This document shows, piece after piece, positions 34,954 to 45,454 of a stretch of DNA of 64,000 bases (the stretch's first letter is position 1; each line of letters opens with the position of its first letter). Position numbers and translations under genes: made by a program. The stretch lies in the NCBI GenBank assembly GCA_949287065.1, contig CASEEV010000082.1, forward strand, positions 1 to 64,000, in the 5' to 3' direction. Below the pieces are notes generated by a model, which ran no database searches, was not told where the DNA came from, and was given only the letters and a program-made list of their open reading frames with translations. Source of the DNA: an uncultured Collinsella sp. (GTDB lineage: Bacteria > Actinomycetota > Coriobacteriia > Coriobacteriales > Coriobacteriaceae).

Positions 34954-37155
34954 GTGAAACTATCGAAAGCTCGCGCGGGCAAGGCAACTCCCGCGGCGGA
35001 ATCGGCCAAGCACGGCGCGATTCCGGTCAGCCTGGCGGCGATGCTCGTCACGCTCGGCGTCGTGTACGGCGACATCGGCACGTCGCCCATGTACGTCACC
35101 AAGGCGATCCTCGCCGGCAACGGCGGCATCACCACGGTCAACGAGGAGCTGGTGCTCGGCTCGCTGTCGCTCGTGATCTGGACGGTCACGTTGCTCACCA
35201 CGGTCAAGTACGTGCTGATCTCGCTTAAGGCCGACAACCACGGCGAAGGCGGCATCTTCGCGCTCTACTCGCTCGTGCGCAAGTGCGGCCGCTGGCTCAT
35301 CGTACCCGCCATGCTCGGCGGCTCGGCGCTTCTCGCCGACGGCATCCTCACCCCGGCGGTCACCATCACCACCGCCATCGAGGGCTTGCGCACCATCCCG
35401 TTTGCTCACGCCCTCATGGGCGACAACCAGACCAACGTCATCATCATCACGCTCGCGATCGTCTGCATCCTGTTCATGGTGCAGCGCGCGGGCACGAGCC
35501 GCATCGGCAAGGCGTTCGGCCCGGTCATGACGCTGTGGTTCCTCTTCCTCGGATGCGCGGGCCTGTACTACGTGCTCGGCAACCTCAGCGTCCTGCGCGC
35601 CTTCAACCCGCTGTACGGCATCATGTTCCTCTTTAGCCCGCACAACCATGCGGGCGTCATGATCCTCGGCAGCTGCTTCCTGGCCACCACCGGCGCCGAG
35701 GCGCTCTACTCCGACATGGGCCACGTGGGCCGCGGCAACATCTACGCCACCTGGCCCTTCGTCAAGGTCTGCCTGATCCTCAACTACCTCGGCCAGGGCG
35801 CTTGGCTGCTCCAGGCCGCCGGCGACCCCGCCCTCGTGGGCGTTGCCGACCTCAACCCGTTCTTCCAGATGCTCGGCGAGAACATCCGCCCGTTTGCGGT
35901 TCTGCTCTCCACCATGGCGGCCATCATCGCCTCCCAGGCGCTCATCACCGGCGCGTTCAGCCTCGTGTCCGAGGCCATCCGCCTGAACCTCATGCCGCAC
36001 ATGCAGACGTTCTACCCGGCCGAGACCAAGGGCCAGCTCTACATTCCCATGGTCAACCACGTGCTGTTCGCGGGCTGCATCGTCGTGGTTCTCTTCTTCC
36101 AGACCTCGGCGCACATGGAGGCGGCGTACGGCCTGGCCATCACCATCACCATGCTCTCGACCACGCTGCTGCTGACCACCTACCTGCACGCGGTGCGCAA
36201 GATCCGCCTGCTCCCGTGGATCTTCGGAGCGTTCTTCGTGGTGCTCGAGGGCTTCTTCTTCCTGTCCTCGCTCACCAAGTTCACCCACGGCGGCTACTTC
36301 ACCGTCATTCTCGCCGCCCTCATCATGAGCGTCATGGTGTGCTGGTACCACGGCACCACCGTCGAGCGCGCCCAGGCCACCACGCTGCCGATCCGCGACT
36401 ACATCGACACGCTGCGCCGCCTGCGCGAGGACGAGGACATCGACCCTATCGCCGACAACCTCGTATACCTGACCAACATCACGGGCACCGAGCGCATCGA
36501 CCGCGACATTCTCTACTCGATCCTCGACCGCCAGCCCAAGCGCGCGCAGACCTACTGGTTCGTGACCGTGCGCACCACCAACGCGCCGCACACCTACACC
36601 TATTCGGTCGAGAACTACGGCACCGACTTTATCTTCAAGGTCACGTTCTACCTGGGCTACAAGATCAACCAGCGCGTGAACTCCTACATTCGCTGCGTGG
36701 TCCAGGATCTGGCCAAGTCGGGCGAGCTGCCGCCGCAACGCCGCGAGTACACGAGCTTCCAGCAGCCGCGCACCATCGGCTCGTTCAAGTTCTGCATCCT
36801 GCGCAAGACGCTCGCGCCCGACTCCGACGTCGACGGCGCCACGCGCTCCGCGATTGCCCTCAAGTACGCCATCCGCTCGGTCGCGGGCTCGCCGGTGCGC
36901 TGGTACGGCCTCGAGAGCTCCTCGGTGTTCTACGAGTACATGCCGCTGTTCACCAAGTTCAAGAGGACCCCGCCGCTCAAGCGCCTGCCCAACGGCCATG
37001 AGCACGACGAGGCCCGTCTGAACGCGCTTTCGGGCACACGCGCCCAGCGCCGCAAGAAGCTGCAGGCGCAAGAGAAGGCCGCCGCTTCCGCCAAGACCCA
37101 GAAGGCCGCTGCCAGCAAGGGCGCGGTCAAGGCAGAGGCTCCCGCCAAGAAGTAA
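34954..37155 (+). CDS. kup: Kup-type potassium uptake protein
   Basis: A 733-residue KUP/HAK/KT potassium-proton symporter. The N-terminal signature GVVYGDIGTSPMYV, the segment KADNHGEGGIFALYSL, and about 12 helices to residue ~480 are canonical, followed by a cytoplasmic domain of about 200 residues and a Lys/Ala-rich tail (about 690-733). The GTG start at 34954 has AGGA just upstream; no better start exists. The 157 bp leader shows no ydaO-type c-di-AMP riboswitch that I can recognise. Confidence 0.95.
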   Translation: MKLSKARAGKATPAAESAKHGAIPVSLAAMLVTLGVVYGDIGTSPMYVTKAILAGNGGITTVNEELVLGSLSLVIWTVTLLTTVKYVLISLKADNHGEGGIFALYSLVRKCGRWLIVPAMLGGSALLADGILTPAVTITTAIEGLRTIPFAHALMGDNQTNVIIITLAIVCILFMVQRAGTSRIGKAFGPVMTLWFLFLGCAGLYYVLGNLSVLRAFNPLYGIMFLFSPHNHAGVMILGSCFLATTGAEALYSDMGHVGRGNIYATWPFVKVCLILNYLGQGAWLLQAAGDPALVGVADLNPFFQMLGENIRPFAVLLSTMAAIIASQALITGAFSLVSEAIRLNLMPHMQTFYPAETKGQLYIPMVNHVLFAGCIVVVLFFQTSAHMEAAYGLAITITMLSTTLLLTTYLHAVRKIRLLPWIFGAFFVVLEGFFFLSSLTKFTHGGYFTVILAALIMSVMVCWYHGTTVERAQATTLPIRDYIDTLRRLREDEDIDPIADNLVYLTNITGTERIDRDILYSILDRQPKRAQTYWFVTVRTTNAPHTYTYSVENYGTDFIFKVTFYLGYKINQRVNSYIRCVVQDLAKSGELPPQRREYTSFQQPRTIGSFKFCILRKTLAPDSDVDGATRSAIALKYAIRSVAGSPVRWYGLESSSVFYEYMPLFTKFKRTPPLKRLPNGHEHDEARLNALSGTRAQRRKKLQAQEKAAASAKTQKAAASKGAVKAEAPAKK

Positions 37156-37190
37156 CAGAGGCGCCGCCGCGCTTGCTTCTCGTCCAACCC

Positions 37191-37225
37191 AAAAGGGACG
37201 TCGACTTCGGTCGGCGTCCCTTTTT
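37191..37225 (+). terminator. Terminator after kup, usable from both sides
   Basis: The stem AAAAGGGACG-(T)-CGAC with GTCG-(G)-CGTCCCTTTTT has a TTCG tetraloop and T-runs on both strands. It lies between convergent kup and the YitT-family gene. Confidence 0.85.
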
Positions 37226-37313
37226 CATGGGTGAAGCACGGTTTTGTCTAGGGCGGCGCGGGCGTCCTGCGCCGAGCGAATGCCGGCACGCCAGCGTGCG
37301 CCTCGGGCCTGTC

Positions 37314-38477
37314 CTAGTCGATCGGAGCTCGGTAGAACCCGCCGACAAAATCCTCGGTACGAACCATGTTGACCACCGCGTGGCTGTCTTGAATGCGCAC
37401 CAGGTGCACGATGTCGTCTACCTCGAACGTCGACACCACGGTCGTGATCTGCCAGAAGATCTCACCGCTGTAGCCGCCCATGACCTCGGCCACCGACGAA
37501 CCGTGCCGGTAGGTGGCGTTGTAGGAGGCGAGAATGGCGTCGGGGCGCTTGGTGGTGATGATGAGCGTCGTGCGCTCGTACCGGTGGTAGAACGTCTCGA
37601 TGGTCTTGGTCGATATAAACTGGAACACGATGGAGTATGCCGCCGCCGTCCAGCCAAACAGCGCGCCGAAGATCAGAAGCACCACGCAGTTGCCCGCAAA
37701 CACGAGCCCCCAGATCGACTTGCCGGTTTTGTTGGAGACCATGAGCGAGATGAAGTCGGTTCCGGCCGTCGAGGCGCCGGCACGCAGGGCAACCGCGATG
37801 GAGAAGCCGTACACGAAGCCGCCGAAGACCACCTCGAGGAGCGGCTCGTAGAGCACCGGGTCGAGGTCGAGGATCTGCAGGAACAGCGATGAGAGCACAA
37901 CCTGCAGCATCGAGAACACCACGAAGCGCTTGGAGATGCTGCGCCAGCAGATGATCGCCACCGGGATGTTCAGCACGACCATGCCCACGAAGGTGGGGAA
38001 GCTCAGGCCAAAGAGCGATGTGATGCGGTCGATAAGGATGGCAAGACCGGTGAAGCCGCTCGAAAGCAGCATGGCGGGCTGCACGAACGTCTGGATGGCG
38101 TATGCCTGCAAAAAGGCCGAGAGCACCACCGAGCAGATCTGGAAGATGCGCCTGATGATGGTGTAGCGGCGCAGGCGCTTGAGGCGCTCGAGCTCGGCTT
38201 TGATGTCGACCTTGGGAAGCTCGTGGTGATGATGGTGATGCCTCTTGCCCAAGTCGCGCTCGGAAGGTGCGCCGCCGTCCTCCGTCTGGCCTGCGACGCC
38301 TGGCACGCCGCCAGCGGCCGCCGCTTCGTCCTCGCGCACAGCCGCCTCCTGCCCGGAGCCCTTCTCCTCCGCCGTCCGGGCGCTTTCTCGCTCGGCGGGC
38401 GCGGCCTTGCGGCGCGTTGCAAGACGATCGGGCAGCATGTTGGTGCGACGGTCCTTACCACGGGATTCGCTCGACAT
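37314..38477 (-). CDS. YitT-family membrane protein (DUF161 + DUF2179)
   Basis: A 387-residue protein. About 110 residues of charged, disordered N terminus come first, with six consecutive His at 80-85 (38223-38240) in KRHHHHHHELP. Then five or six transmembrane helices (about 120-300), with SSGFTGLAILIDR and AGASTAGTDFIS typical of YitT, and a C-terminal cytoplasmic DUF2179 domain (about 310-387: TTLIITTKRPDAI, HGSSVAEVMGGYSG). The function of the family is not established. The start at 38477 has AAGGAG 9 bases upstream; the open frame continues upstream only through repeat array B and is not coding there. Confidence 0.88.
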   Translation of the reverse strand: MSSESRGKDRRTNMLPDRLATRRKAAPAERESARTAEEKGSGQEAAVREDEAAAAGGVPGVAGQTEDGGAPSERDLGKRHHHHHHELPKVDIKAELERLKRLRRYTIIRRIFQICSVVLSAFLQAYAIQTFVQPAMLLSSGFTGLAILIDRITSLFGLSFPTFVGMVVLNIPVAIICWRSISKRFVVFSMLQVVLSSLFLQILDLDPVLYEPLLEVVFGGFVYGFSIAVALRAGASTAGTDFISLMVSNKTGKSIWGLVFAGNCVVLLIFGALFGWTAAAYSIVFQFISTKTIETFYHRYERTTLIITTKRPDAILASYNATYRHGSSVAEVMGGYSGEIFWQITTVVSTFEVDDIVHLVRIQDSHAVVNMVRTEDFVGGFYRAPID

Positions 38478-38697
38478 CTCGGCAGACTCCTTGGGCGCGG
38501 CTGCGCCTCCTCGGGCACCGCCCGCCCGAGGCAGCGGCGCGTTCCAACAGACAAGCGCGGCAGAGAAGTGCCGCGCCGCCCGTATGGTAACGCAGGCAAC
38601 GCGGCCCAAAACCGGCTTTCTGTAATAATTTGGAAACATTCGGGGACCGGCAGAGAACCCCGCGCCAATGGGCCTGCGGGCCGCGTCAGCCGCCCCG

Positions 38698-39436
38698 CCC
38701 TCCCAACGCGGAACGTTGTGCAGGAATGCGTCCCGTTTCGCACCCTGCCGACCGTAATTCTCCCAAGGTGCGACGATGGTCGCCCGAGCCTGCACATTTT
38801 CCCGTCTTGGGAGAGAAACGCAGGCAGACAGCTCAGCAACGCGCGCGCAAACCTCGCCGGGTCTCCCCGCCCTCCTAACGCGGGACGATGGTCGCCTGAC
38901 CTTGCGCATCATCCCGCCTTGGGAGAAAAATGCCCGAGCATGCAACACGCTAGAAGTCTCGCTCTCCCGAGCTGAGACAATGTGCAGGAATAGCGGCACA
39001 AGATCCCGCGTTGGGAGAGAAAGGCACTTGCCGGACGAGAATACCCGCTGTTCTCGCACAACGTCCCGTCTTGGGAGAGATCACGGCGCGCAAGAGCCCG
39101 CCTTTGAAGAGCTGCCGAGAAGTGCCAACTCATCTACCTGCGAAGATGCTTCGGGCCCACCATGCTCCTACCGCCCGCTCTCTCCCAAGGCGAGACGTTG
39201 TGCCAGAATGCGGCCCGTTTCGCTCTCCGCCGGCCGCAATTCTCCCAAGCCGGGACAATGCCCACTCCGGTCTGCACATTTTCCCGCCTCGGGAGAAAAG
39301 CACTCGCAGCAAGGGCACCTCGAGGCCCTCGCCCTCCCAAACCGGGACGATGTTCCAGTAGAGACGGCACAAGATCCCGCCTCGGGAGAATCACTGCATT
39401 TACAAACAGCCACCTCTCCCAAGACGGGACCTTTTT
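38698..39436. repeat. Array B of TCCC-N5-GGGA mini-hairpin motifs
   Basis: About 14 copies of the motif CTCCCAAGGCGGGACGATGT or its inverse, e.g. forward near 38700, 38759, 38871, 38963, 39181, 39241, 39333 and 39414; inverse near 38799, 38910, 39003, 39063, 39283 and 39374. Forward-inverse pairs 35-45 bp apart form larger stems. A block of about 125 bp near 38698-38823 recurs, diverged, at 39180-39305, showing growth by duplication. All six frames are broken by the repeats' own patterns, and 38478-39827 holds no gene. Confidence 0.85.
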
Positions 39437-39472
39437 CGCAAACACCACTGCTCCGCCTGGCTGATTCAGACT

Positions 39473-39550
39473 CGCGGCTTTCCGGGTGCCCCAGATTGCC
39501 CCGAAAGAGGAGGGCATTGACCTTCTCGGTCATGCCCGACGATTGAGGGG
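39473..39550 (+). repeat. 78 bp direct repeat, copy 1
   Basis: Differs by a single base from 39723-39800, exactly 250 bp further on. Its distal part CTCGGTCATGCC (39519-39530) pairs with GGCATGACCGAG just downstream, giving a 12 bp stem. It lies downstream of glmS, between the glmS stop codon and array B. Confidence 0.85.
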
Positions 39551-39722
39551 CGCGGCATGACCGAGGCACCCCTAGGGGCTTTTGGGTGCCCGAGATCGCG
39601 AGCGACAAGCCCGACGAAGCGTGCTTCGGCACGTGAGGAGGGTTGGAGCCGCGAGGTCGGGTGCCCCGGAGCCCCTGGCTATTTCTCGAAGCCGCACAGC
39701 AACCGGACGCTCCGCACGCCCC

Positions 39723-39800
39723 CGCGGCTTTCCGGGTGCCCCAGATTGTCCCGAAAGAGGAGGGCATTGACCTTCTCGGTCATGCCCGACGATTGAGGGG
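39723..39800 (+). repeat. 78 bp direct repeat, copy 2
   Basis: Second copy of the repeat at 39473-39550, ending 28 bp from the glmS stop codon. The downstream pairing partner GGCATGACCGAG of copy 1 is absent here, so only the left arm is shared. The near identity suggests a recent duplication. Confidence 0.85.
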
Positions 39801-39827
39801 CAAGATGGGGTGCCTGGGAAGGCGCGG

Positions 39828-41714
<1,887 letters not shown>

Positions 41715-41880
41715 AGTCGGTCCTCCCTACTCGCAGCGCAGGCACGGCGCGGCCGAGCGCGTCAGCGCGAGAGCTCCCATCCGCGCCACCACTCCGAGGG
41801 CAGCAACACGGCGCAGCGCGCAACGCCATCTCGCCGGCACAGGAAACACATCCGAGCCCTTCTGCCTGCGTCAGACAGAA

Positions 41881-41944
41881 GATCCGGCACGCCAAGGCGT
41901 TTGCTTCGCTCACCGCGTACGCAAAGCGCTCGGCGTGCCGGATC
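41881..41944. repeat. Inverted repeat upstream of glmS
   Basis: Perfect 13 bp arms GATCCGGCACGCC/GGCGTGCCGGATC extend with mismatches to about 24 bp and enclose a loop of about 16 bp. It lies about 170 bp upstream of the glmS start. It could be a terminator-like leader structure, but there is no T-run. Confidence 0.6.
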
Positions 41945-41987
41945 CTTGAACTTCTCGAACATACTACGCTGCGAGAAGCACGCTGTC

Positions 41988-42020
41988 GTTAGTGGTATGC
42001 CGATTTTAATACCAGTTAAC
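41988..42020 (-). promoter_or_regulatory. Inverted repeat, possible GntR-type operator of glmS
   Basis: GTTAGTGGTAT (41988-41998) and ATACCAGTTAAC (42009-42020) are inverted repeats with one base missing on the left. TGGTAT/ATACCA half-sites are used by some GntR/HutC-type regulators of amino-sugar genes, so control of glmS is plausible. No such regulator is in this window. Confidence 0.4.
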
Positions 42021-42101
42021 CTGATCTACATCGGCTTGAAGGCTCGAAGCATCCGGCCACAAGCGCGGTAATCCGCACGGTTTTCGCAGGTCACAGCCCA
42101 T

Positions 42102-42128
42102 AAAAAGGCCGACCCGCGAGGGTCGGCC
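42102..42128 (-). terminator. Terminator of the radical SAM cassette
   Basis: On the minus strand a perfect 9 bp stem GGCCGACCC/GGGTCGGCC with a 4 nt loop is followed by TTTTTA. It is 33 bp after the stop of the small membrane protein gene. A near copy occurs at 45692-45719. Confidence 0.85.
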
Positions 42129-42160
42129 CTATCTGCATTACCTCAGGAGAGGCAACCAGG

Positions 42161-42313
42161 CTATCGTCCCCCATCGCTTCTGCGGCGCAATTCCCCTCGC
42201 ACAACAAAGCGAACAACTAAATACGTGACGGCAGCATTCAGCAACAGCGGAACGAACAGTTTAACCGCCCAGGCAATTAGGCTAACGACCATTTCCGAAG
42301 CAGTCATTGTCAT
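42161..42313 (-). CDS. Small membrane protein of the radical SAM cassette (50 aa)
   Basis: A 50-codon frame: a short N terminus (MTMTASEM), one hydrophobic helix (VVSLIAWAVKLFVPLLLNAAVTYLV cut here by family of Leu/Val) and a basic tail RGELRRRSDGGR. It starts 15 bp after the secreted-protein stop and is followed by a terminator, so it belongs to the same transcript. The ribosome site is weak; translational coupling is likely. A second in-frame ATG is at 42307. Confidence 0.6.
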   Translation of the reverse strand: MTMTASEMVVSLIAWAVKLFVPLLLNAAVTYLVVRFVVRGELRRRSDGGR

Positions 42314-42328
42314 CGCCACGCTTTCGAT

Positions 42329-42880
42329 TTAGCTGACCGTCATCCACGTTCCTCCTGAAACTCCGAACTCAGAGTACACATCAAACGATTCGCTGAATCC
42401 GAGGTAATTCTTCAGTGTCGCGGTGTAATTAACGGCAAGCGTGCGCGAACCATCGATGAGGGCGTAGCTGTAAGTGCAGTGCGCCACGCTTCCCGTTGTC
42501 AGCGACAGCCATGCGTCGTAGAAGCTGGTGATTTTGTTCCCGGAAACCTCATATGCTGCCAGGGCCGAGAGAACGTCTGGCTGCATCGCGACAACAATGT
42601 TTTGGGTATTTCGCCCACTCTTATACGCATAGGGCACAATGTTGCTGCTCTTCGGTTCGAGATCATAGAACACGGGAGCATTTTCACGTGCAGCCTTTTC
42701 AACCGCTTGCGCCCAAAGCTCTTGGGCAGTCAATGCCTCACGAGGATCGTCTTCCCCGACTCGCTTGTCGACATCCGCCCACAGCGACTTTGGTGCCGCT
42801 GCCCCAATCAGACTTGCTGCTGCAGCACACAGCACAGTACGACGCGTTACCAGAGAAGATGCTCCGTTTGCCTTTTTCAT
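42329..42880 (-). CDS. Secreted protein of the radical SAM cassette
   Basis: A 183-residue protein with a signal sequence containing twin arginines (TRRTVLCAAAASLIGAAAP, cleavage near residue 35), then a helical acidic stretch and a C-terminal part with repeated aromatic and Ser/Thr residues (AHCTYSYAL, YLGFSESFDVYSEFG). No family is recognised. AGGAGG is 9 bases before the ATG at 42880; another ATG at 42886 is too close to it. A palindromic operator is 60-80 bp upstream. It could be a substrate or partner of the radical SAM enzyme, which is inference from position. Confidence 0.7.
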   Translation of the reverse strand: MKKANGASSLVTRRTVLCAAAASLIGAAAPKSLWADVDKRVGEDDPREALTAQELWAQAVEKAARENAPVFYDLEPKSSNIVPYAYKSGRNTQNIVVAMQPDVLSALAAYEVSGNKITSFYDAWLSLTTGSVAHCTYSYALIDGSRTLAVNYTATLKNYLGFSESFDVYSEFGVSGGTWMTVS

Positions 42881-42941
42881 TGACATCACCCTCCTGTATA
42901 GCATTGCCATCTTCCCTTGATGTAAGCATACCCATTTATTA

Positions 42942-42960
42942 GTTAATCGATTCGCTTAAC
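42942..42960 (-). promoter_or_regulatory. Palindromic operator O1 of the radical SAM cassette
   Basis: GTTAATCGATTCGCTTAAC: GTTAAnCG and CGnTTAAC arms around ATT. Fifteen of 19 bases agree with 45455-45473, upstream of the DUF2975-XRE genes. Both lie in short AT-rich promoter-like regions, so the XRE protein of the cassette is the natural candidate to bind them. Confidence 0.6.
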
Positions 42961-43114
42961 TTGTGATTAATTTTCAATTGTCTCAACAGTAAAACTCTAC
43001 ACTTGCTAAGCATATATCCAGCAAGGGGCGACACGGTAGACATCCAGCCACGTTCAACAAGCCGCAAGATGACCCGCTCTGACCATGAACTCACCTCTGC
43101 CGTTTAATCTGAAC

Positions 43115-44377
43115 CTAGGAAGACGCTGCCATCATTTGCAAACGCAATGCAAGGCCCCGGTAGAACTCTTTCATAAGTGAGCAATACGGATCCAGAGCAC
43201 TAATGTCACCGTGCAAACCATATGCTCTCGCACGACAGCCGCCGGCACAAAACGCACCGTACGAACAGTCGCAGCAGAGCGCCGTCTCCGCCGGCTCATA
43301 ACCTGCAAGCCCGGTGGCATTCAACCGCCTCCGAGCGTCTTCAATGGAGCCAAAGAATGCGTTTCCCAGCGCATACTCCTCAGCGTGGAACATATGGCAT
43401 GGATAAATCGTACCGTCCGCATCGATACTCACCGTACGAATCCCTGCCCCGCACCCTTTTTTTGCAACGAGCGCTACCCCAGCCCCGCTCTCTATAGGAG
43501 CGTTGGACAGGCCAAGCTGCAGCAACGATTTTGCGATTTCTCTAAGCTCTAAGTCGCCGGGAACAAGATCCCGTAAGCCATCGTTACAGGCACCACAGGT
43601 AAAGATGCTGTAGTTAAACGTCGTGCCCAGCTTCTCTGCCAAACTGGCATATGCGGCTAGGTCTCTGTAATTCTTTCGATGTATGGTAACGATGAAGTGC
43701 ACAGGGATACCGTGGCGTTTAATTCTCTCCACAGCTGATACGAGGCCATCGAAACGCTGCTCACCCCGAATGAAGGCCTCACAGTCACGGCTGTACCCGT
43801 CAAAGGACACGGCAATCTGCGCAGGAGTTTCCTGCAGGGCATCCAAAGCATGATCGTCAATGCAGAGGCCATTCGATAAGATAGATATATCGTCTATACC
43901 GTGCTGAGCGAAGGCATAATCCACCAGCAACGCGAGATCTTCGCGCAAGAATGGTTCTCCACCTGAAATAATAAGTCGCCTTACGCCGCATCGCGAAAGT
44001 CCGTCAACCGCTCGTTCGAGCATAGATAGGCTAGGATCTGGGATTCGATTACGCGTCGCATTTCTCGAATAGCAGCCCCGACAGTCTAGATTGCAGCGCT
44101 GCGTGACGTGCAGATATGCTGACTCCAGGCAGGCATTATCGGATCCTTCAAGCTCAGACTCGTCGAAGTAACCCCCGTCTTCGAGAAAAGCGTACAGCTG
44201 CGCATCAGCCGCACGGAATTCTGCTCGCGCGAGCTGGCCTGAGATAAAGCACTTGCAGAGCTGAAGCCCATCCCGAGTCAGCCCGACAACAGCACCAGTA
44301 GTGTAATTTACAAGCACCGGCAGCCCATCGTAGTCAACTAGCTGCACACTTCCGGCGAAGCCCGTACTGTCGCACAT
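43115..44377 (-). CDS. Radical SAM/SPASM peptide-maturase-like enzyme
   Basis: A 420-residue enzyme. The N-terminal ~80 residues resemble a PqqD-type peptide-binding domain (VQLVDYDGLPVLVNYTTGAVVGLT). The radical SAM core follows with Cys95, Cys99 and Cys102 in CNLDCRGC and the SAM motif ISGGEPFL. The C-terminal SPASM part has Cys in KKGCGAG, YPCH, CCDCSYGAFCAGGC and PYCS, enough for two extra iron-sulphur clusters. Such enzymes modify ribosomal peptides or activate secreted enzymes. I chose the ATG at 44377; a GTG 18 bases upstream is possible. It is encoded 47 bp after the XRE gene. Confidence 0.85.
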   Translation of the reverse strand: MCDSTGFAGSVQLVDYDGLPVLVNYTTGAVVGLTRDGLQLCKCFISGQLARAEFRAADAQLYAFLEDGGYFDESELEGSDNACLESAYLHVTQRCNLDCRGCYSRNATRNRIPDPSLSMLERAVDGLSRCGVRRLIISGGEPFLREDLALLVDYAFAQHGIDDISILSNGLCIDDHALDALQETPAQIAVSFDGYSRDCEAFIRGEQRFDGLVSAVERIKRHGIPVHFIVTIHRKNYRDLAAYASLAEKLGTTFNYSIFTCGACNDGLRDLVPGDLELREIAKSLLQLGLSNAPIESGAGVALVAKKGCGAGIRTVSIDADGTIYPCHMFHAEEYALGNAFFGSIEDARRRLNATGLAGYEPAETALCCDCSYGAFCAGGCRARAYGLHGDISALDPYCSLMKEFYRGLALRLQMMAASS

Positions 44378-44424
44378 ATCTCTACCAACACCCACCTATT
44401 GTGCCGGTTCTATACAATGAACAT

Positions 44425-44694
44425 CTAACCGGAGTAATAGCGTTTACGCTCCTCGAGATACTCGTCTCCAAAGCGTCTTCTCGCTTCGTCGTCGCTCATG
44501 TATTCGAGAAGGTCTCCGGGTTGGCACTGAAATATCTCGCAAAGCTGGTCGATAGTCTCAATCCGGAAAGCCCTGACTCGACCGTTCTTTATCCTCGAGA
44601 TAGTTTGAACCGTACAGCCGAGCTTCTCCGCAAGCTCGACGGACCGCATCTTCTTGGACGCGAGGAGCCTGTCGAGGTTAAAGATAATTGCCAT
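44425..44694 (-). CDS. XRE-family transcriptional regulator (Cro/CI type)
   Basis: An 89-residue protein that is mostly one helix-turn-helix domain: NLDRLLASKKMRSVELAEKL, then GCTVQTISRIKNGRVRAFRIETIDQLCEIFQCQPGDLLEYM, a classical Cro/CI profile. AGGTGG lies 5 bases before the ATG and overlaps the end of the DUF2975 gene. Paired XRE-DUF2975 genes are common in low-GC Gram-positives and actinomycetes, where the membrane partner may control the regulator. Confidence 0.9.
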   Translation of the reverse strand: MAIIFNLDRLLASKKMRSVELAEKLGCTVQTISRIKNGRVRAFRIETIDQLCEIFQCQPGDLLEYMSDDEARRRFGDEYLEERKRYYSG

Positions 44695-44703
44695 GCCATC
44701 CAC

Positions 44704-45252
44704 CTATACGGTGTCGTCTGAAAGTTCTTGGAGCAAAGTCCCGTATTGGAAAATATACGACAAGCCGAACAGCACTACAGCCCACAACAAGGAAGAGAAG
44801 TCCAAAACAGGCGATCCAGGAGCATCCGACACTGCAGGAAACCCGAACGACACCTCGCCAACTTGCACGGCAGCCTCCGGAAGGATAGAAGCGACAAGGA
44901 GCAAGGCAAACTTGATGACCATGAGCACGCCTGCAAGACGAAACCGATTTGCCTGATGCCTTGAGAACGGCGAGCGCAAAGCGGCAATATCATTGAACGA
45001 TCGCAGCAGCACCGTCATGACACAGACCGAGGCAGCAATCGACAGGACTGAAACTGCCACGGAAAGACCCAAGTTAAGAACATCCAACGGGGAGAAGGAG
45101 CCACCTGCAAAACTAATCACAAGCATGCCAAGCACCACGCAACTGCTCACAACGTAAATTGCGATCAGCACTAAAACCATATTGCGAAGATGCTTTGCCC
45201 GCACTCGGAGTAGTTCCGACGCCTTCTTTATTGCATTTGTCCCCATGATCAT
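44704..45252 (-). CDS. DUF2975-family membrane protein
   Basis: A 182-residue protein with four hydrophobic helices (about 25-48, 58-85, 105-122 and 145-165) and the family ending FQYGTLLQELSDDTV. It is encoded directly before the XRE gene (9 bp gap), the usual DUF2975-XRE pair, and heads the cassette. The ATG at 45252 has GGGAG 8 bases upstream; an upstream Met in frame has no ribosome site. The function is not known; membrane sensing is inferred. Confidence 0.8.
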   Translation of the reverse strand: MIMGTNAIKKASELLRVRAKHLRNMVLVLIAIYVVSSCVVLGMLVISFAGGSFSPLDVLNLGLSVAVSVLSIAASVCVMTVLLRSFNDIAALRSPFSRHQANRFRLAGVLMVIKFALLLVASILPEAAVQVGEVSFGFPAVSDAPGSPVLDFSSLLWAVVLFGLSYIFQYGTLLQELSDDTV

Positions 45253-45454
45253 GAGGGCCACTCCCTGGCTCAAATTCAACTCGAAGAACCGACGCAACCG
45301 CAACGAACAAGCTCGTCATCAAGAGCGTAGCGTTTACCGTGCAGCCGCCACTTACGCTCCGATCGTCAGGCATATTCCGGAGATTCCAATGTGAGAGCAG
45401 GTCTTTCCAGTGTGCTTAATCCCGTAGAACAACATTCCGGATTCCTTTCAATTC

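Noticed and set aside
38478-39059. Upstream extension of the YitT-family frame through array B
   Set aside because: The extension encodes repeated translations of the mini-hairpin motif; the start at 38477 has a good ribosome site.
41715-42000. glmS ribozyme
   Set aside because: The conserved ribozyme core could not be recognised in the sequence upstream of glmS.
42738-42935. A 65-codon frame overlapping the start of the secreted-protein gene (Cys- and Gly-rich C terminus), resembling a peptide precursor
   Set aside because: It overlaps the secreted-protein gene in another frame, has no ribosome site upstream of its ATG, and the operator and the AGGAGG serve the secreted-protein gene.
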